Assembly (NCBI RefSeq): GCF_003675855.1 | Contig: NZ_RCIH01000005.1 | Coordinates: 1 to 64,000, forward strand | Length of the DNA: 64,000 bases | Direction of reading: 5' to 3' | Source: Halostella salina | GTDB lineage: Archaea; Halobacteriota; Halobacteria; Halobacteriales; Natronoarchaeaceae | In this document: piece by piece, positions 8,708-21,549 of the stretch | Layout: each line of letters begins with the position of its first letter | How positions within the stretch are numbered: the first letter of the stretch is position 1 | Program-made: the position numbers and the translations under genes | The notes under the pieces: generated by a model | Told to the model about the DNA's origin: nothing | What the model saw: only the letters and a program-made list of their open reading frames with translations | The model's database searches: none

Positions 8708-9225
8708 TATGCCTCGACGTTCAGTTCGTCGCGGAGCGCCGCGATGCGGTCCTCCATCGAATCGACGAGCCGGGTGTTCTCCATCGCCTCCAGCGGCGAG
8801 CCACATTCGGGGCACTCGAAGCCGAAGTCCATCGCCTCGCCGAACTCGAAGCGGATGGAGTCGACCTCACAGAGGTAGAACTCGTGGTTGCGCTCGTACT
8901 CCTCGCGCTCCTCCAGCGCCTCCAGCAGCCGGTACATCTCCTCCTCCAGGTTCTCCGGGATGTTCTCGTACTGGAACGTCCAGAGGTACGTGAGCCACCC
9001 GGAGTCCTCGTCTCGCAGGCGGCGATACGTCGCCAGGTCGTTCTCGTAGAGGATAAACAGCGCCCGGCGCACGTCGTTGAGTTCGAGGTCCAGCTCCTCC
9101 GCCAGTTCCTCGTCGGTCACTTCGCCGTCCGGCGGGGCGGCGGCGACCGGCATCCCCTTCGGTCCGACCAGCTCGTGAAGGTACTTCTGAATGACGGGGT
9201 CCTCGAGCAGGTCCTCAAAAGCCAT
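8707..9225 (-). CDS. tfe: transcription initiation factor TFE (TFIIE alpha homologue)
   Basis: The 172-residue protein has the extended winged helix of TFE at residues about 1-90, with EVTDEELAEELDLELNDVRRAL as its recognition part. A coiled linker follows (EEREEYERNHEF), and then a C-terminal zinc-ribbon remnant. TFE helps RNA polymerase open promoters with TBP and TFB. The ribbon keeps the second pair (FECPECGSP), but the first pair is reduced to CEVD, so only three of the four usual cysteines are present. It heads the operon with the DUF2110 and DUF5803 genes. Confidence 0.95.
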   Translation of the reverse strand: MAFEDLLEDPVIQKYLHELVGPKGMPVAAAPPDGEVTDEELAEELDLELNDVRRALFILYENDLATYRRLRDEDSGWLTYLWTFQYENIPENLEEEMYRLLEALEEREEYERNHEFYLCEVDSIRFEFGEAMDFGFECPECGSPLEAMENTRLVDSMEDRIAALRDELNVEA

Positions 9226-9256
9226 TGGTTACAACCGGGGCGGTCAGGCGTTTAAA

Positions 9257-9399
9257 ACCTCCGAATCACTCACTCGGTTCGGTTTTCGTGGCTCGCAGTC
9301 CCTTCGGGACTGCTCACCTCCGGAAGACTCCCTTCGCTCGCCTTCCGAGGTTCGCGATTCCGTCGGAATCGCTTACCTCCGAATCACTCACTCGGTTCG
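9257..9399. repeat. 25-bp direct repeat flanking two hairpins
   Basis: The same 25 bases, beginning acctccgaatcactcactc, occur at 9257-9281 and 9375-9399. Between them lie two perfect short hairpins: GCAGTCCCTTCGGGACTGC near 9296-9314 and GCGATTCCGTCGGAATCGC near 9354-9372. The block sits in the 264-base gap before tfe. It looks like a small dispersed palindromic repeat; no transposase is nearby. Confidence 0.7.
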
Positions 9400-9489
9400 T
9401 TCCGGGGCGATGCCTCCCGGGGTAGCAGGCCAGTTCGGTGGGCAACTGATCTCCGGCCGTCGTGGACGAACTCCCGCACGGTCCGGGAA

Positions 9490-9771
9490 TCAATCGCCCG
9501 TTTCGGACTGGTGATTGTACGCCCAGTACAGAAAGAGCCCGATAAACGCCAGTCCACTGACCCCGGCGAGGAGGTCCGAAACGAACTGCGGGAGCGAGAG
9601 CACCGCTGCAGCCCCCGAAACACCGTACGCGAGCAACGCGGCGGCTCCAACCAGCATGAACGCGAATTCCGCCCGGGAAACACGGCCACGAACGACCCCG
9701 TATCCGCCCAACCCAGTCACCACCACGCCGAAGACGACAGCCACGGACTGTACTTCGGGGCTCTCGACCAT
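9490..9771 (-). CDS. three-helix membrane protein of unknown function
   Basis: A 93-residue protein with transmembrane segments near residues 9-27 (VAVVFGVVVTGLGGYGVV), 36-58 (EFAFMLVGAAALLAYGVSGA) and 66-85 (LLAGVSGLAFIGLFLYWAY). The start at 9769-9771 gives a short polar N-terminus. No family is recognised and it has no close operon partners. Confidence 0.6.
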   Translation of the reverse strand: MVESPEVQSVAVVFGVVVTGLGGYGVVRGRVSRAEFAFMLVGAAALLAYGVSGAAAVLSLPQFVSDLLAGVSGLAFIGLFLYWAYNHQSETGD

Positions 9772-9863
9772 AACGTGTCACTCTCACATAGAGTTGGTAA
9801 GCTTTCTGCCTGTACTGATCGGGGAGCAGATCCGAGTGTGATGTCCGTTCCACTCTGGTACGC

Positions 9864-10475
9864 TTACCACACGCCGTACGACGGTCCGGAGTCGGTCGTG
9901 TCCTCGCCGGTGGTTCCGGAGTCCATCCCGCCGTCGCCCCGGACCGGCGTCCCGTCCGGGGCGAGCACCCACCACACGTCGCCGACGCCCTGCCCCGTCG
10001 CGTCGCCGGGTTCCTCGTCGGGCGCGTAGTAGTACAGCGGCCAGCCGTTGGCGGCCACCTGTGCCGAGCCGTCCTCGCGCTCGAACGTTGTCAGTTCGGC
10101 GGTGACGCCGTCGCCGGCCGTCGGATCCTCGGCCGTGAGCGGCGGCCAGGTCTCCGCACAGCCGCCGGAACAGGTGCTCGCCCCTTCCCCCTGCGTATCC
10201 TCGTCGAACATGTACAGCATCAGCCCGTCGGGGCCGACGAGCACCTCGCCGTGGTCCGGGTGGGAGCGCACACTCACCGTCGCGCCGTCGTCCATCCCGC
10301 TTCCGTCACTGTCGGTCCCGTCCATCCCGGTCGTCTCGGTGTCGCCGTCCATCCCCGAGGCGTCGGTATCGGTCTCCGTATCGGTTGCGTCGCCGTCGTC
10401 GCCCCCGCCGAGACAGCCGGCGAATGCGAGCGTCGTTGCGGTCGCGCCGAGGAGTTTGCGCCGAGTCGGTGGCAT
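9864..10475 (-). CDS. secreted lipoprotein with two COG4315-type repeats
   Basis: The 203-residue protein begins MPPTRRKLLGATATTLAFAG, a Tat-type signal (RRKLLG), followed by a lipobox Cys (FAGC). An acidic, Met/Gly/Thr-rich linker follows. The C-terminal half holds two related motifs: GPDGLMLYMFDEDTQGEGAS with CSGGCAETWPPL, and AANGWPLYYYAPDEEPGDAT with GVGDVWWVLAPDG. These repeats are typical of the periplasmic COG4315 family, which often appears near redox proteins. Its role is unknown. Confidence 0.8.
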   Translation of the reverse strand: MPPTRRKLLGATATTLAFAGCLGGGDDGDATDTETDTDASGMDGDTETTGMDGTDSDGSGMDDGATVSVRSHPDHGEVLVGPDGLMLYMFDEDTQGEGASTCSGGCAETWPPLTAEDPTAGDGVTAELTTFEREDGSAQVAANGWPLYYYAPDEEPGDATGQGVGDVWWVLAPDGTPVRGDGGMDSGTTGEDTTDSGPSYGVW

Positions 10476-10546
10476 ATTCGTTCGGAGGCGCTCCCCGTGA
10501 AAAGTCGTTTTCCGAACTGCGTCCAAACTTCGTCCCGAGTCGGGGG

Positions 10547-10849
10547 TCACCGGAGCGTGACCCGCGCGACGAACGCGAGCGCGACGAGTTCAAGCGTACA
10601 GAGCATCGTGACGCCGACCTGCACGTCGGGATCCGAGAACTCGAACCAGGCGATGAAATCGGGGTGGAGGACGTAGAAGTAGAGCCAGAGGAGGTTTTCC
10701 AGCAGGAGAAACGCCGCGAACACGAGCAGCGCGAGCGTGTGGCTCGCGCCGTGTCGCCGGTAGTTGCGGAGCCAGACGGCTCCCAGCCCCAGCAACACGA
10801 CCGCGTTCGCGGCCGCCGCGAGCCTCGCGGCGGTGAGCCAGACGTCCAT
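10547..10849 (-). CDS. three-helix membrane protein paired with an HTH regulator
   Basis: The 100-residue protein has hydrophobic helices near residues 5-25, 36-60 (LALLVFAAFLLLENLLWLYFY) and 78-98 (VGVTMLCTLELVALAFVA). It lies 54 nt downstream of a winged-helix regulator on the same strand. Such regulator plus small-membrane-protein pairs are frequent in haloarchaea, so co-expression is likely. Its function is unknown. Confidence 0.65.
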   Translation of the reverse strand: MDVWLTAARLAAAANAVVLLGLGAVWLRNYRRHGASHTLALLVFAAFLLLENLLWLYFYVLHPDFIAWFEFSDPDVQVGVTMLCTLELVALAFVARVTLR

Positions 10850-10903
10850 CGTGTGCCCGTTAGTAACTCCCCGTTATATGTGCTGTCCAAACTTCGTCCG
10901 ACA

Positions 10904-11191
10904 TCAGTCGCCCTCGCCGTCGACGGTCTCGAAGATCTCCTCGACCACGTCCCAGTTCGCCCTGACCTGGTCCGTACACAGGTACACCGCGGCGTACTCG
11001 TCGCCGGACCGCTCGACGACGTTGTTCTCCAGCAGCACGTCGAGATGGTGCCGGATCGTCGTGTAGTCCATGTCGAGCCGCTCGGCCAGTTCGTTGGCGT
11101 TCCGCGGCCGGTCGTCGAGCGCCCGGAGGATGCGAACCCTGGTCGGACCGCCGCGCGAACTCGCGAGCAGGTGCCAGAGTACGCCCTCCAT
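10904..11191 (-). CDS. ArsR-type winged-helix transcriptional regulator
   Basis: The 95-residue protein has a clear helix-turn-helix: RVRILRALDDRPRNANELAE, then RLDMDYTTIRHHLDVLLENN, and a wing with VVERSGDEYAAVYL. This is the usual archaeal ArsR / HTH-20 form, which binds DNA as a dimer. No metal-binding cysteine pair is seen apart from a lone Cys in the wing strand. The start at 11189-11191 (MEGVLWHLL) was chosen because the fold begins there. It probably controls itself and the membrane protein downstream. Confidence 0.85.
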   Translation of the reverse strand: MEGVLWHLLASSRGGPTRVRILRALDDRPRNANELAERLDMDYTTIRHHLDVLLENNVVERSGDEYAAVYLCTDQVRANWDVVEEIFETVDGEGD

Positions 11192-11273
11192 CCAGCGGCA
11201 TTTGCGGGGCGGGGGACGTAAACACCGGGCAATCGGCTGGCAAGCGTCCGGGCTGTCGGGGCCGCCGTAGCTG

Positions 11274-11813
11274 TCACTCCTCGTCGGGCGAGACGACCTT
11301 TTTGCCGGTTTCCATCGGGACGACGCGCTGGTCGGCGTCGGTCCACTCGCGGTCGAGTTCGCGCCCGTCGAACAGGCGGTCGAGGAAGACGGCCAGCCCC
11401 GCAACTTCGGAGTGGGGCTGGTTGGTGACGCCGACGTTCCAGTCGGCGGCCTCGTACACGTCGAACGACACCTTCTCCGCGCCGACGACGACGAGGACTG
11501 GCTCGTCGTCGTGGGCCGCCCGGATCGCCGACTCCACGTCCTGGACGCGCTCGCCGTACATCGTCAGGTGGACGACCGCTCCGGGCCAGTCCCGGATCGT
11601 CGCTTTCGGCGAGTCGACGAGTTCGGCCGAGAAGGGGCCGCCGAACCGGTCGGTGATGTCCTCGACCGTCTCCTTCGCCTGCGTGGACGCGGTCAGCAGT
11701 ACGCGGTCGGCCCCGAGCGCGCGGGCGGTCAGCCCGACGTGGGTCGTCATCCGCCCGTCGCGGCCGGGTCGGTGGCCGAGCCGCAGCACGGCGACCTCGG
11801 GTTCCCCCTGCAT
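11274..11813 (-). CDS. trm56: tRNA (cytidine(56)-2'-O)-methyltransferase Trm56
   Basis: The 179-residue protein matches archaeal Trm56, a SPOUT-class enzyme that methylates the ribose of C56 in the T-loop of tRNAs using S-adenosylmethionine. Visible landmarks are VLRLGHRPGRDGRMTTHVGL at the N-terminus, the knot-forming VVVGAEKVSFDVYEAADWNV near 107-126, and VTNQPHSEVAGLAVFLDRLF. Length and motif order fit the family. It stands alone upstream of the stress-protein gene. Confidence 0.92.
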   Translation of the reverse strand: MQGEPEVAVLRLGHRPGRDGRMTTHVGLTARALGADRVLLTASTQAKETVEDITDRFGGPFSAELVDSPKATIRDWPGAVVHLTMYGERVQDVESAIRAAHDDEPVLVVVGAEKVSFDVYEAADWNVGVTNQPHSEVAGLAVFLDRLFDGRELDREWTDADQRVVPMETGKKVVSPDEE

Positions 11814-11862
11814 GGGGGACCAGTCGCGGGGGAGCGGTTAGGGGGTTTCGCTTCGGAACGCG

Positions 11863-12330
11863 CTACTCGTCGTTCTCGTCATCCGCGTCAACGACGAGCA
11901 CGGGGATCGTCGCCGTGCGGACGACCCGTTCGGTGACGCTCCCGAGCAGCACCCGGCTGATGCCGGAGCGCCCGTGCGACCCCATCACCGCGAGGTCGAT
12001 GTCGTTGTCGTCGATGTACGCGACGATCTCGTCGTGGGGGCTGCCGACCGCGACGTGTTCGACGGCGTCGAGCCCCGCATCTGCGGCCGCGCGAGCGACC
12101 GCCGCAGTCGCCTCGTCGGCCTTCTCCCGCACCTCCGGCATCTCGCTCAGTTTGCCCTGCCGGAGGCGCTCGACCTGCTCGGTGCCGAGGCTGTAGTTGG
12201 TCGCCTGCAGGTCGACGACGTACAGCGCGTGTACCGTCGCGCCGTACCGCTCGGCGATGTCGACGCCGTGTTCGATCGACCTGCGGGCCGGTTCGCTTCC
12301 GTCCGTGGGGATCAGGATGTTGTCGTACAT
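11863..12330 (-). CDS. universal stress protein (UspA family)
   Basis: The 155-residue protein begins MYDNILIPTDGSEPARRSIE and has the ATP-binding Usp signature GSHGRSGISRVLLGSVTERV (residues about 118-137, GX2GX9GS/T). It is a cytoplasmic alpha/beta protein, probably ATP-binding. It is only 3 nt after the acetate-type symporter gene on the same strand. Haloarchaeal symporters often carry a Usp partner, so a role in monitoring or modulating transport is plausible. Confidence 0.92.
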   Translation of the reverse strand: MYDNILIPTDGSEPARRSIEHGVDIAERYGATVHALYVVDLQATNYSLGTEQVERLRQGKLSEMPEVREKADEATAAVARAAADAGLDAVEHVAVGSPHDEIVAYIDDNDIDLAVMGSHGRSGISRVLLGSVTERVVRTATIPVLVVDADDENDE

Positions 12331-12333
12331 TGT

Positions 12334-13974
12334 TCAGTCGTCTGCGGGCGCGTCGCTATCGACGATATCCTCCGCCGAGTCCATCTGCTGCATCGGCTCG
12401 GGACTGTGGCACTGCCGGACGAGGCGCTTGATGTCCTCCGGGGGTTCCTCGGTCGCCATCGAGACACCGATGGTGACGGCGAACACGATCGGAACCGCGA
12501 TCAGCGCCGATCCGATCGCCGGAACCCACTGGGCCAGCGTCGGCGAGATGGTGCCGTCAAGCGAGCCGACGTACGTCGGCAGCACCTCGTTTATCATCGG
12601 GATCGTCCAGATGACGAGGCCGGTGGTCATGCCGGCGAGCGCGCCCTGGCGGTTCGTGTTCTCCCACCAGAGCCCGAGGAAGAACATCGGGAACAGCACC
12701 GCGCCGGCCAGCGAGAACGCGTAGGAGACGAGCGCGGCGATGGGAGCCGCCGGGTCGAGCGCGGCCAGCGTCGTGATGACGCCGAGCGCGACGATGGCGG
12801 CACGGCCGACGAACACCTGCTCGCGCTGGGTCGCGTCCTCCTTGATGATGTTGGCGTAGATGTCGTGGGAGATCGCCGACGACCCGGCGATGAACAGGCC
12901 GGCCGTCGTCGCGATCGCCGCGGCGATGCCGCCGGCGGCGACGAAGCCGACGAACCACCGCGGCAGCTCAGCCAGTTGGGCCGCGAGTACGACGATGGTG
13001 TCGGCCTCGGCGGTGCTCATCCCGACACCGCCGTAGAGGTCGACGCCGAACGCCGCGAACGCGGGGGCGCTCAGGTAGAGGAGGCAGATGAAGAACAGCC
13101 CCCAGACCGTCGACCAGCGGGCGGTCCGCTCGCTCTCGACCGTGTAGAACCGCACGAGAACGTGTGGTAAGCCGCAGGTCCCGACGACCAGCGAGAACGC
13201 CGTCGCGATCCAGAGGTAGTAGCTCTCGTTGGTGAACGGCTCGCTGAACTCGTTGCTAAGCTGGTCGAACAGCGCCCCGTACTCGATCTGCGGGAGCACC
13301 GTCGAGTAGCCCTGCGAGAAGCCGACCGCGTACAGGCCGGCGAGGAACGCGACGATGAGGATGACGTACTGGACGGCCATGTTCTTCGTCGCGCCCAACA
13401 TCCCCGAGAGGGTGAGATAGCCGACCGTTATCGCCATCATGAACACGACCATCGACTGGTAGCCCGAGAGGCCCGGCAGGCCGATGTCGCCGAAGATGTA
13501 CAGGCCGACCAGCCCCATCCCGCGAGCCTGCCCGATCGCGTAGACGAAGCCGATGAGGAACGTGGTGACTGCGCCGATGGCGCGCGCGCTGTCGGAGTTG
13601 AACCGGTCCCCGACGAAGTCCGGCGCGGTGTACTTCCCGAACCGGCGCATCTGCGCGGCCATGAAGATGAGCAGGATGAAGTAGCCCGTCGACCAGCCGA
13701 CGATGAACGCCAGCCCGTAAAAGCCCGAGAGGACCATGATGCCGGCCATTCCGAGGTACGACGCCGCCGACATCCAGTTCGCGCCGATCGCCATCCCGTT
13801 CTCCACGTTGCCGATTGAGCGGCCGGCGACCCACATCCCCTCGGCGTCGGCCACCTTGAACAGGTAGCCGATGACCAGGAACAGCAGCAGCATCGAGAGG
13901 ACGAGGATCGCCGGCAGGAGCTTGAACGAAACCTCGAGCCCCTCCGGGAGCAACTGGAGCGGGACCGCGCTCAT
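12334..13974 (-). CDS. actP: sodium:solute symporter, acetate permease type
   Basis: A 546-residue SSS-family permease with about 13 hydrophobic segments. It includes the family region GANWMSAASYLGMAGIMVLS near residues 65-84 and APDFVGDRFNSDSARAIGAV near 116-135. The last helix is followed by a soluble tail. Such proteins take up acetate or related monocarboxylates with Na+ or H+. Its start overlaps the DUF4212 gene by 4 nt, and two acetyl-CoA synthetase genes follow on the same strand, which supports acetate as substrate. Confidence 0.88.
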   Translation of the reverse strand: MSAVPLQLLPEGLEVSFKLLPAILVLSMLLLFLVIGYLFKVADAEGMWVAGRSIGNVENGMAIGANWMSAASYLGMAGIMVLSGFYGLAFIVGWSTGYFILLIFMAAQMRRFGKYTAPDFVGDRFNSDSARAIGAVTTFLIGFVYAIGQARGMGLVGLYIFGDIGLPGLSGYQSMVVFMMAITVGYLTLSGMLGATKNMAVQYVILIVAFLAGLYAVGFSQGYSTVLPQIEYGALFDQLSNEFSEPFTNESYYLWIATAFSLVVGTCGLPHVLVRFYTVESERTARWSTVWGLFFICLLYLSAPAFAAFGVDLYGGVGMSTAEADTIVVLAAQLAELPRWFVGFVAAGGIAAAIATTAGLFIAGSSAISHDIYANIIKEDATQREQVFVGRAAIVALGVITTLAALDPAAPIAALVSYAFSLAGAVLFPMFFLGLWWENTNRQGALAGMTTGLVIWTIPMINEVLPTYVGSLDGTISPTLAQWVPAIGSALIAVPIVFAVTIGVSMATEEPPEDIKRLVRQCHSPEPMQQMDSAEDIVDSDAPADD

Positions 13975-14435
13975 TCCTCGACACCTCCGTCAGCGGCCGG
14001 CGTGCCCTCCCCGGTGCCGGGGCTCGACCCCGACCCGTGCTCGATGCCGTACTTCTCGTCTAGCTTGTCCCGTCGCCGCGCGTACCAGAACGAGAGCGCC
14101 AGCGCCCCGCCGGGCGCGCCGATCGAGACGAGGAAGTAGTGCAGCGGGAAGCCGATGCCGGGGATCGTCTGGGTCATGACGCCCGGCGCGATCGCCGTCG
14201 CCGTCACCGGCCCGAACACGACCACGGCCCAGATGGCAAACCCCGTCCAGACGACGCGGAGGTGGTCGCGCATGAACGGGGTGCTCGGCTTCAGCAGGTT
14301 CACCTCCCTGTCGAGGTAGTCGGTTTCGCGGTGGCTCTGTGCGGCACTGGTGACCGTGCCGCCGTCCGGTTCGACTCGTCCGTCCGCCGAATCGTGCGTG
14401 GTGTTCTCACTCTCACGCGTGTCGTTGTCTGTCAT
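13971..14435 (-). CDS. DUF4212 small subunit of the symporter
   Basis: The 154-residue protein has a charged, low-complexity N-terminus (about 1-45). Two membrane helices follow (residues about 66-88, VWTGFAIWAVVVFGPVTATA, and 98-120). DUF4212 proteins are encoded next to SSS acetate permeases and are taken as their small subunit. The ATG of the permease overlaps its stop (ATGA), which implies translational coupling. The C-terminal tail is Gly/Glu rich. Confidence 0.85.
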   Translation of the reverse strand: MTDNDTRESENTTHDSADGRVEPDGGTVTSAAQSHRETDYLDREVNLLKPSTPFMRDHLRVVWTGFAIWAVVVFGPVTATAIAPGVMTQTIPGIGFPLHYFLVSIGAPGGALALSFWYARRRDKLDEKYGIEHGSGSSPGTGEGTPAADGGVEE

Positions 14436-14489
14436 AGTTGCGTTAGCTCGGTGGTGTCTCCCTGCGTTGGTTCGAAAAACGGTGCCCGC

Positions 14490-16475
<1,986 letters not shown>

Positions 16476-16586
16476 GGTACAGTGTTTCAGTCTCCAACCT
16501 TCACAATAAATCCTCCATCTAAATGTACAAACCCGTCGCCCGTTCCGAAGCGTTGTCGGAGCCGCGCCGGACCGTCGGGGGCGGAG

Positions 16587-18392
16587 CTACGTTCCGTCGG
16601 GAGCGTCGTCGAACACCGCCTGCAGGAGCTCCCGCTGGCCCTTCCGCAGGTGGTTGTGGAGCGTCGGGGAGGAGACGCCCATCGCGTCGGCTATCTCCTC
16701 GGCGGTGCTCTCGCGGGGCCAGTCGAAGTAACCGCCGGCGTACGCCGCGTGGAGCGCCGACTCCTGGCGGTCGGTGAGCCGGTCGTCGACGCCGCGGCGG
16801 AACTCGTCGACGCTGCGGGCGGAGCGTTCGGTCTCCCGTTTCCCGATCACTGCCGCGCTCGGGAACGCGTCGGCGACCCCGTCGACGACCGACCGCAGGT
16901 CCGCATCGCTGGGCAGCTCCGCGGTCAGCCGGGTTCCGTCGCCGCCGACGTGCAGGTCGCTCACCGTCGCGCCGGCCCGGGTCAGGGCGACGGCGGGCGT
17001 CGTTCCGGTGACGACGAACTCCAGCAGCGCGTCGTCACCCCGGGCCTCGACCAGCCGGAACGATTCGACCGCGTCGGCGGCCTCGGCCCGGTCGAACGCG
17101 GCCGACGGCGACGCGCCGGCGATCGAGAGGTAGTAGACGAGCGCCGCCTCGTCGCCCGAGACGAGCGACTCCAGCGTCAGCGTGCAGTCGCAGTCGGCCG
17201 CGACGCGGTTGAAAAAGGAACGCTCGCCGTCGACCCGCAGTTCCAGTTCGACGACCGCGTCGGAGAGGAGTAGCTTCCGCCGCCGGAGCGCCGTGACGGC
17301 GTGGCCCACGCGCCGGCCGAGCGCCCGCAACTGCGCCCGCTCCTCGGCGTCGAACGCGTCCGGCTGGTCCGACAGGACACAGAGGACGCCGTGGGTCGTC
17401 TCGCGCGCGACGAGCGGGACGACCGCCAGCGACGCCGCGCCGCAGGCGCGGAACGCCTCCCCCTCACCCCCCGCAAGCGGCGGGTCGGCCGCCCGCCTGA
17501 CGACCGGCTCGCCCGTCTCCGCCGCCCGGTCGACGGCGTCCGTCGCCGCGACCGCCGCCGCCATCGTCGCTGCGGCGTCGTCGGCGACGCCTGCGACCGC
17601 ACTCGGTGACCCGGCGTCGGCGGCGACCCCGGCGGCGTTCGTCCACGCGCCGACGTACGGGCCGCCGGCCAGCCCCTCACAGGTCGCCCGCTCGACCGCG
17701 TCCCGGCTGTCGGCGGCCAGCGCGTCCTCGCCGGCGGTCCGGACGGCCGCCGCGACCGCCTGCCGGTGCTGGAGCCGGTCGAGTTCGTCGGGGGTCGCCC
17801 CGCCGCCGTCGCCGACGAGCCGGTCCAGCGCGCCCACGAGCGCCGCCTCGTCGGGGGCGTCGAGATACGGTTCGAGCGCCTCGAAGCTCCCCCACCCGCA
17901 GGCCGTCTTCACGACCCGGGGGTTGGCGTCGGCGTCGACGAGCAGGCGGCGGGTGAAGTAGCGCCGCAGGTCCCCGACCGAGAGGTCGGCGTACCGGTCG
18001 TCGCCGGTGCGTTCGGCGGCCCGGTCCGTGGCGTCGGCGACGATCATCCGGACGCGGCGCGCGCTCACGTCGACGAGCCGGTCGTCCGGGTCGACCCCGT
18101 TGCTCCGCGCGTACCGCCGGAGTTCGCGGGCCAGCCCCGGCGTGACGAGCGTCTCGCGCTCCACGCCGCCGTCGCCGTCCGCCACCGCGAGCAGGTGTCG
18201 TGCCGGCTCCTCCCGGACCTGCCGGAGGTCGGCCGGGCGCACCCGGGGCATCTCGTCCGCCCGGAGTCCGCCCTCGCCGGCCAGCCGGATCAGCACCCCC
18301 TCGCGGTAGCGCTCCGTCGTCCCCCGGAGCCGCTCGTAGGCGGCCGTGTCGAGCCACGCGCCCCGGTCCGTGGTCGCCCCGCTCGCGCTCAT
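16587..18392 (-). CDS. bacterio-opsin activator (Bat)-type regulator
   Basis: The 601-residue regulator has three parts. Residues about 10-175 resemble a tyrosine-recombinase fold (RLAGEGGLRADEMPRVRPAD, then LSVGDLRRYFTRRLL), as in many haloarchaeal Bat-like proteins. Residues about 240-400 form a GAF-like sensor domain (FRACGAASLAVVPLVARETT). The C-terminus carries the BAT-GAF/HTH-10 module (LTDRQESALHAAYAGGYFDW, then STAEEIADAMGVSSPTLHNH). It lies between the two acs genes and is a good candidate to control them. That is inference. Confidence 0.85.
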   Translation of the reverse strand: MSASGATTDRGAWLDTAAYERLRGTTERYREGVLIRLAGEGGLRADEMPRVRPADLRQVREEPARHLLAVADGDGGVERETLVTPGLARELRRYARSNGVDPDDRLVDVSARRVRMIVADATDRAAERTGDDRYADLSVGDLRRYFTRRLLVDADANPRVVKTACGWGSFEALEPYLDAPDEAALVGALDRLVGDGGGATPDELDRLQHRQAVAAAVRTAGEDALAADSRDAVERATCEGLAGGPYVGAWTNAAGVAADAGSPSAVAGVADDAAATMAAAVAATDAVDRAAETGEPVVRRAADPPLAGGEGEAFRACGAASLAVVPLVARETTHGVLCVLSDQPDAFDAEERAQLRALGRRVGHAVTALRRRKLLLSDAVVELELRVDGERSFFNRVAADCDCTLTLESLVSGDEAALVYYLSIAGASPSAAFDRAEAADAVESFRLVEARGDDALLEFVVTGTTPAVALTRAGATVSDLHVGGDGTRLTAELPSDADLRSVVDGVADAFPSAAVIGKRETERSARSVDEFRRGVDDRLTDRQESALHAAYAGGYFDWPRESTAEEIADAMGVSSPTLHNHLRKGQRELLQAVFDDAPDGT

Positions 18393-18507
18393 CGTTTCTC
18401 CGATACAGCGACAGCGAAATGAATCCTTCGGTGGAAACGGTGTGTCAGTTCGGGGAAATTCGCGGATATCTCCGACCATCGTTTCCGCTTTTCAGCGAAG
18501 CCGAAAC

Positions 18508-20475
<1,968 letters not shown>

Positions 20476-20595
20476 TTCACGGCGTAGCTGTGGGCTGAAA
20501 GCGGCATAAGCGTTCGCACTACCCACGCTGTGTGGTGGGTATCGGCCCGACCGGTGACCACAACGTACTTCCCGCGAAGCGTCGGACCGGTACGC

Positions 20596-21525
20596 ATGGA
20601 CCTGTCCGGAACCCGAGTGCTCGTCACCGGCGGTGCCGGCCTCGTCGGCTCCCACATGGCCGACCGCCTCGTCGCCGACAACGACGTGGTCGTCGCGGAC
20701 GACCTCTCGAACGGCCACCGCGACTGGGTGCCCGACGACGCCGAGTTCGTCGAGGTGGACCTGACCGACCCCGACGGCGTCGCGGAAGTCGTCACCCCGG
20801 AGGTCGACGTCGTCTTCCACTTCGCCGCCTCGAAGGAGGTCGACACGGACCGCCCCCGCGAGCAGTTCGACGCGAACAACGCGATGACGTACAACCTGCT
20901 CGAACGGATGGCCGAGGTCGGCGTCGACCGGATCGCCTTCACCTCCTCCTCGACCGTCTACGGCGAGGCACCACGCCCGACGCCCGAGGACTACGCCCCC
21001 CTCGAACCCATCAGCATCTACGGCGCGAGCAAACTCGCCGAGGAGGGGCTGCTGTCGACGTACGCCCACGCCCACGGCTTCACCGTCTGGACGTTCAGAT
21101 TCGCCAACATTCCCGGCCCGGCGTTCGACGGCTCGGTGATCCCCGACTTCGTCGAGAAACTGGCCGAGAACCCCGAGACGCTCACCATCCTCGGGAACGG
21201 CCGGCAGGAGAAGTCCTACCTCCACGTCGAGGAGTGCGTCGACGCCATCCACCACGTCGTCTCGACCGCCGACGACGCGCACAACGTGTACAACCTCGGG
21301 ACGCGGACGACCACCTCCGTCACCCGCATCGCCGACATCGTCGCCGACGAGATGGGCGTCGACCCCGACTACGAGTACACCGGCGGCGACCGCGGCTGGA
21401 CCGGCGACGTGCCGAAGATGCGCCTCTCCGTCGAGAAGCTGGCCGCGACCGGCTGGGAGCCGCCGCTGTCCAGCGACGAGTCCGTCCGGAAGGCTGCGCG
21501 GCAGCTGGTCGAGCGGCTGGAGTGA
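20596..21525 (+). CDS. NAD-dependent nucleotide-sugar epimerase/dehydratase
   Basis: The 309-residue protein is an extended short-chain dehydrogenase. It has the Rossmann motif VTGGAGLVGSHMAD (residues 10-23), the catalytic region SSSTVYGEAPRPTPEDYAPL, and the YGASKLAEE motif (Tyr and Lys of YxxxK). UDP-glucose 4-epimerase-like enzymes have this build and supply sugars for glycosylation. The substrate cannot be fixed from sequence. It is divergent from the acs copy 2 gene, with the intergenic promoter region at 20476-20595. Confidence 0.9.
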   Translation: MDLSGTRVLVTGGAGLVGSHMADRLVADNDVVVADDLSNGHRDWVPDDAEFVEVDLTDPDGVAEVVTPEVDVVFHFAASKEVDTDRPREQFDANNAMTYNLLERMAEVGVDRIAFTSSSTVYGEAPRPTPEDYAPLEPISIYGASKLAEEGLLSTYAHAHGFTVWTFRFANIPGPAFDGSVIPDFVEKLAENPETLTILGNGRQEKSYLHVEECVDAIHHVVSTADDAHNVYNLGTRTTTSVTRIADIVADEMGVDPDYEYTGGDRGWTGDVPKMRLSVEKLAATGWEPPLSSDESVRKAARQLVERLE

Positions 21526-21549
21526 CGGCCCACCGTCCTCGCTGGACCC

